In this document: one piece after another, positions 12,062-14,699 of the stretch
How positions within the stretch are numbered: the first letter of the stretch is position 1
Layout: every line of letters begins with the position of its first letter
Origin: SIAJ01 sp036266155
GTDB lineage: Bacteria > Planctomycetota > Planctomycetia > Gemmatales > Gemmataceae
Reading direction: 5' to 3'
NCBI GenBank assembly: GCA_036266155.1
Contig: DATANR010000458.1
Coordinates: 1 to 14,699 of the forward strand
Length of the DNA: 14,699 nt
Notes under the pieces: model-generated
What the model was told of the DNA's origin: nothing
What the model saw: only the letters and a program-made list of their open reading frames with translations
Database searches by the model: none
Program-made: the position numbers and the translations under genes

Positions 12062-14541
12062 GACTTGGCCCCCCAGATCTCTGCGGCGTATTCAGCGATC
12101 GTCCGGTCGCTGGAGAACTTGCCCGACCGGGCGACGTTGTGGATCGCCTTCTTGGCCCAGGCCTTGCGGTCGCCGTATGCCGTAGCCACCTGTTCCTGCG
12201 TCCGCACGTATTCGCCGAGGTCGGCGAGGTGCATGTAGTAATCGCCCTTGGTGAGCAGCGTCTCGCGGATCGGCTCGAAGATGCCGGGCTCGTTGGGCGA
12301 GAAGTGGTTGTCGAAGATCATGTCGAGAGCGGCGCGCGTTTCCGGGTCGTTATCGTAGTGCCAGTGCGGGTTGTACCAGGCGCGGCCGTTGAGCACCTTG
12401 TCGGCGGTCAGACCGAACATGAAGCAATTCTCTTCGCCGGCTTCCTCGGCGATTTCGATGTTGGCGCCGTCGCGTGTTCCGAGTGTCAATGCGCCGTTCA
12501 TCATGAACTTCATGTTGCTGGTGCCCGACGCTTCGTAGCCGGCGGTCGAGATTTGCTCCGACACGTCGGATGCCGGGATCAAGCGCTCGGCGAGCGTACA
12601 CGAGTAATTGGATAAGAACTCCACGCGCAACTTGCCGCGCACAGCCGGATCGTTGTTCACCACCCGGCCAATGCTGGTGATGAGCTTGATGATGTTCTTG
12701 GCAAGCTGATACGCCGGCGCCGCTTTGCCGGCGAACAACACTGTTCGCGGTGGCACCTTTACGTTTGGGTTCGCACGCAACCGGTTGTACCAAACGACGA
12801 CCTGGATTGCGTTCAAAAGCTGCCGTTTGTACTCGTGGATGCGTTTGACCTGCACATCGAAGAGCGTGTCCGGGTCGAGCGCGATGCCGGCCGTCGATTT
12901 GATCCAATCGACGAAACGAGTCTTGGCTGCGCGCTTCACCGTCAGGAACTTGTCCTGGAACGCCGAATCGTCGGCAAGCATGTCGATCTTGCCGAGCCGG
13001 GTCATGTCCGTCACCCAGTCCGGGCCGGCAGCTTCGGTCAACAGCCGCGCCAGGTCCGGGTTAGCGAGCAGCACCCAGCGCCGGGGGGTCACGCCGTTGG
13101 TCTTGTTGCTGAACCGCTCGGGGAAGAGGAGCGCAAAATCGGGGACCGTGACTTTCTTCAACAACTCCGAGTGAATCGCCGCGACGCCATTCGTGCTATG
13201 CGAGCCGACGATTGCGAGATTGGCCATGCGCACGCGGCGCTGCGGGCCATCCTCGATCAGACTGACCCACGCGGCCTTGCCGGTATCGCCGGGGAATTTG
13301 ACTTCCACATCCGCGAGGAATCGGCGATTGATCTCGTAAACGATCTCGAGGTGCCGCGGCAGCAGGGCGTCGAACAAGTCGACGGACCATTTCTCCAGGG
13401 CTTCCGGCAGGAGCGTGTGATTCGTGTACGCCAGCGTCCGCACCGTGAGGTCCCACGCCTGGTCCCAGCCGAGCTTTGCTTCGTCGAGAAGAATGCGCAT
13501 TAACTCGGGGACGGCCATGGCCGGATGCGTGTCGTTGAGTTGGATCGCCACCTTGTCCGGCAATGCGCTCCAATCGTTGCCGCGCCGGCGGAACCGAGCG
13601 ATGATGTCGGCGAGCGAGCAACGGACGAGGAAATACTCCTGAATGAACCGCAGCGACCGACCGCGGGGCGTTGAGTCGTCTGGGTACAAAACGCGCGTGA
13701 CGGACTCGGCCATGACCCGGTCGGCAACGGCGCCGAAGAAGTCGCCGCCCGAAAATTCGCCAAAGTCGAACGCGTCCGGCGTGGCCGCCTGCCAGAGGCG
13801 CAGCGTATTGATCGTCTTCCCGCCATAGCCGACCACCGGTCGATCGAATGGCACGCCGACGAAGGACATCGGGTGGCCGTGCAGAGCGCAGATCTGTCCG
13901 GACTTCACGTCGAACGAGCACGAGACCGGCACCTTGACGGTTTCTTCGGGCCGGGCGACTTCCCACGGGTCCGGCCGTGCGAGCCAGTTGTCCGGCTGCT
14001 CGACCTGGAAGCCGTCCCTCAGTTCCTGCCGGAAAATGCCGTAGTCGTAGCGCAGGCCGTAACCGATCGCGGGGATCTCCAGCGTAGCGAGCGAATCGAT
14101 GAAACAGGCAGCCAATCGGCCGAGGCCGCCGTTGCCGAGCCCGGCGTCCGGCTCCTGTTCGATTACTTCAGTCCAATCTTGCCGGGCGTCCGACTGGAGG
14201 TCGTTCCGGACAAACTCCTCGACGCCCATGTTCACGATGTTGTTGATCAGCGAACGGCCAATCAGAAATTCCATCGACAGATAGTAAACCTGCTTGGCGT
14301 TCTCGCGATGCTGCGTGTCGGCCGACTTCAACCAACGTTGTGTCAGCACGTCGCGGAGGGACCGGGCGACTGCTTCGAACCGATCGCGCTGCGTCGCGCC
14401 TTCCATGCGCACGACGTGGTCGAAGACGACGTGGCGATCGTAATAGTCGAGGTTCGGGAACGTGAAGCCGTCGCCCTCATAGCGGGCGAGCGGATTCGCC
14501 TTGGCTTGGGGTGGGGGTGCGGTCGCTTTTGCTTTGCCCAT
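12046..14541 (-). CDS. glgP: Glycogen phosphorylase GlgP
   Basis: This is an 831-residue GT35 phosphorylase that releases glucose-1-phosphate from the ends of alpha-1,4-glucans using PLP. Conserved blocks are YYLSMEFLIGRSL (86-98), PDAGLGNGGLGRLAACFIDS (131-150), FSNKTNGVTPRRW (477-489) and KRIHEYKRQLLN (566-577). The PLP signature is EASGTSNMKFMMNGALTLG (670-688), with Lys678 in the Schiff-base position. Length fits bacterial GlgP/MalP (about 800-840). I chose the ATG at 14541, with GAGAG 8 bases upstream; the open frame runs up to a GTG at 14595, but that would overlap the preceding gene and adds an unconserved leader. Residues 1-18 are a Lys/Ala/Pro-rich tail. It overlaps the CBS-HEPN gene by 16 bases. 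Its partner GlgX is encoded at 5830-7890. Confidence 0.97.
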   Translation of the reverse strand: MGKAKATAPPPQAKANPLARYEGDGFTFPNLDYYDRHVVFDHVVRMEGATQRDRFEAVARSLRDVLTQRWLKSADTQHRENAKQVYYLSMEFLIGRSLINNIVNMGVEEFVRNDLQSDARQDWTEVIEQEPDAGLGNGGLGRLAACFIDSLATLEIPAIGYGLRYDYGIFRQELRDGFQVEQPDNWLARPDPWEVARPEETVKVPVSCSFDVKSGQICALHGHPMSFVGVPFDRPVVGYGGKTINTLRLWQAATPDAFDFGEFSGGDFFGAVADRVMAESVTRVLYPDDSTPRGRSLRFIQEYFLVRCSLADIIARFRRRGNDWSALPDKVAIQLNDTHPAMAVPELMRILLDEAKLGWDQAWDLTVRTLAYTNHTLLPEALEKWSVDLFDALLPRHLEIVYEINRRFLADVEVKFPGDTGKAAWVSLIEDGPQRRVRMANLAIVGSHSTNGVAAIHSELLKKVTVPDFALLFPERFSNKTNGVTPRRWVLLANPDLARLLTEAAGPDWVTDMTRLGKIDMLADDSAFQDKFLTVKRAAKTRFVDWIKSTAGIALDPDTLFDVQVKRIHEYKRQLLNAIQVVVWYNRLRANPNVKVPPRTVLFAGKAAPAYQLAKNIIKLITSIGRVVNNDPAVRGKLRVEFLSNYSCTLAERLIPASDVSEQISTAGYEASGTSNMKFMMNGALTLGTRDGANIEIAEEAGEENCFMFGLTADKVLNGRAWYNPHWHYDNDPETRAALDMIFDNHFSPNEPGIFEPIRETLLTKGDYYMHLADLGEYVRTQEQVATAYGDRKAWAKKAIHNVARSGKFSSDRTIAEYAAEIWGAKSCPVP

Positions 14542-14573
14542 GGATGTTGCTCTCGGTACGTCAGTTGTGCGAC

Positions 14574-14699
14574 TTAGCCCTGTTGTTTCTTCCACTGCGC
14601 ATGATGTTCGCGGATCGCCACGATGATGGCGGGACCATCCGGCAGCACTTGCGGGATATTTAGGTCACCCGGATTGATCAAAGGAGCGTCCGGCCGCAG
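14574..14699 (-). CDS. C-terminal end of an unidentified protein (partial)
   Basis: An open frame enters from the right edge and ends with TAA at 14574-14576. Its last 41 residues include INPGDLNIPQVLPDGPAIIV and end in HHAQWKKQQG. It is on the same strand as glgP and 32 bases upstream of the chosen glgP start, so it is probably the preceding gene of the operon. PGDLNIPQVL faintly recalls the end of a LysM module, but 41 residues are too few to name it. Confidence 0.5.
   Translation of the reverse strand: MRPDAPLINPGDLNIPQVLPDGPAIIVAIREHHAQWKKQQG

Noticed and set aside
14542..14595. GTG start extending GlgP by 18 residues
   Set aside because: It would overlap the end of the preceding frame, and the added residues show no resemblance to phosphorylases; the ATG at 14541 has a usable RBS.

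Overview
The window is GC-rich bacterial DNA, densely coded. Eleven of its twelve coding regions lie on the minus strand; the only plus-strand gene is at the left end. A planctomycete, perhaps near Gemmata, is suggested by the style of the secreted proteins: an exported NTF2-like protein with a DUF1579-like tail, and a Gly/Pro/Arg-rich TPR protein with a Trp/Tyr-rich block. There is no rRNA or other firm marker, so this assignment is inference only.

Left part (1-4023). A secreted alpha/beta hydrolase of the hormone-sensitive-lipase type (plus strand) converges on a two-gene minus-strand unit. That unit encodes an exported SnoaL/SgcJ-like protein and the low-complexity TPR protein; the second gene's ribosome binding site overlaps the first gene's stop codon. 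Two hairpins fill the 83-base convergent gap. One has a T-run and looks like a terminator; the other is a perfect REP-like palindrome.

Middle (4110-7890). glgX (glycogen debranching enzyme) is followed at 28 bases by a DUF3302 protein and then by a HlyD-type membrane fusion protein. The last two correspond in order and sequence character to the E. coli pair YiaW/YiaV.

Right part (8115-14699). Read in the direction of transcription there is the tail of an unidentified gene, glgP (glycogen phosphorylase), a CBS-pair protein whose C-terminal helical domain carries a HEPN-like RNxxxH motif, a DUF2254 membrane protein, a BASS-family transporter and a PPK2 polyphosphate kinase. From glgP through the transporter the genes overlap or lie within 12 bases of each other; ppk2 follows after 33 bases. 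A 224-base gap with a near-perfect 28-bp stem-loop separates ppk2 from glgX.

Taken together, 4110-14541 reads as an energy-reserve and stress island. GlgP and GlgX mobilise glycogen and PPK2 links polyphosphate to nucleotide phosphorylation. The CBS-HEPN protein is a plausible adenylate-sensing effector, and the membrane proteins are of poorly known role. The enzyme calls are strong; the idea that this is one regulated system, with the CBS-HEPN protein as its sensor, is a hypothesis from gene order and motifs.
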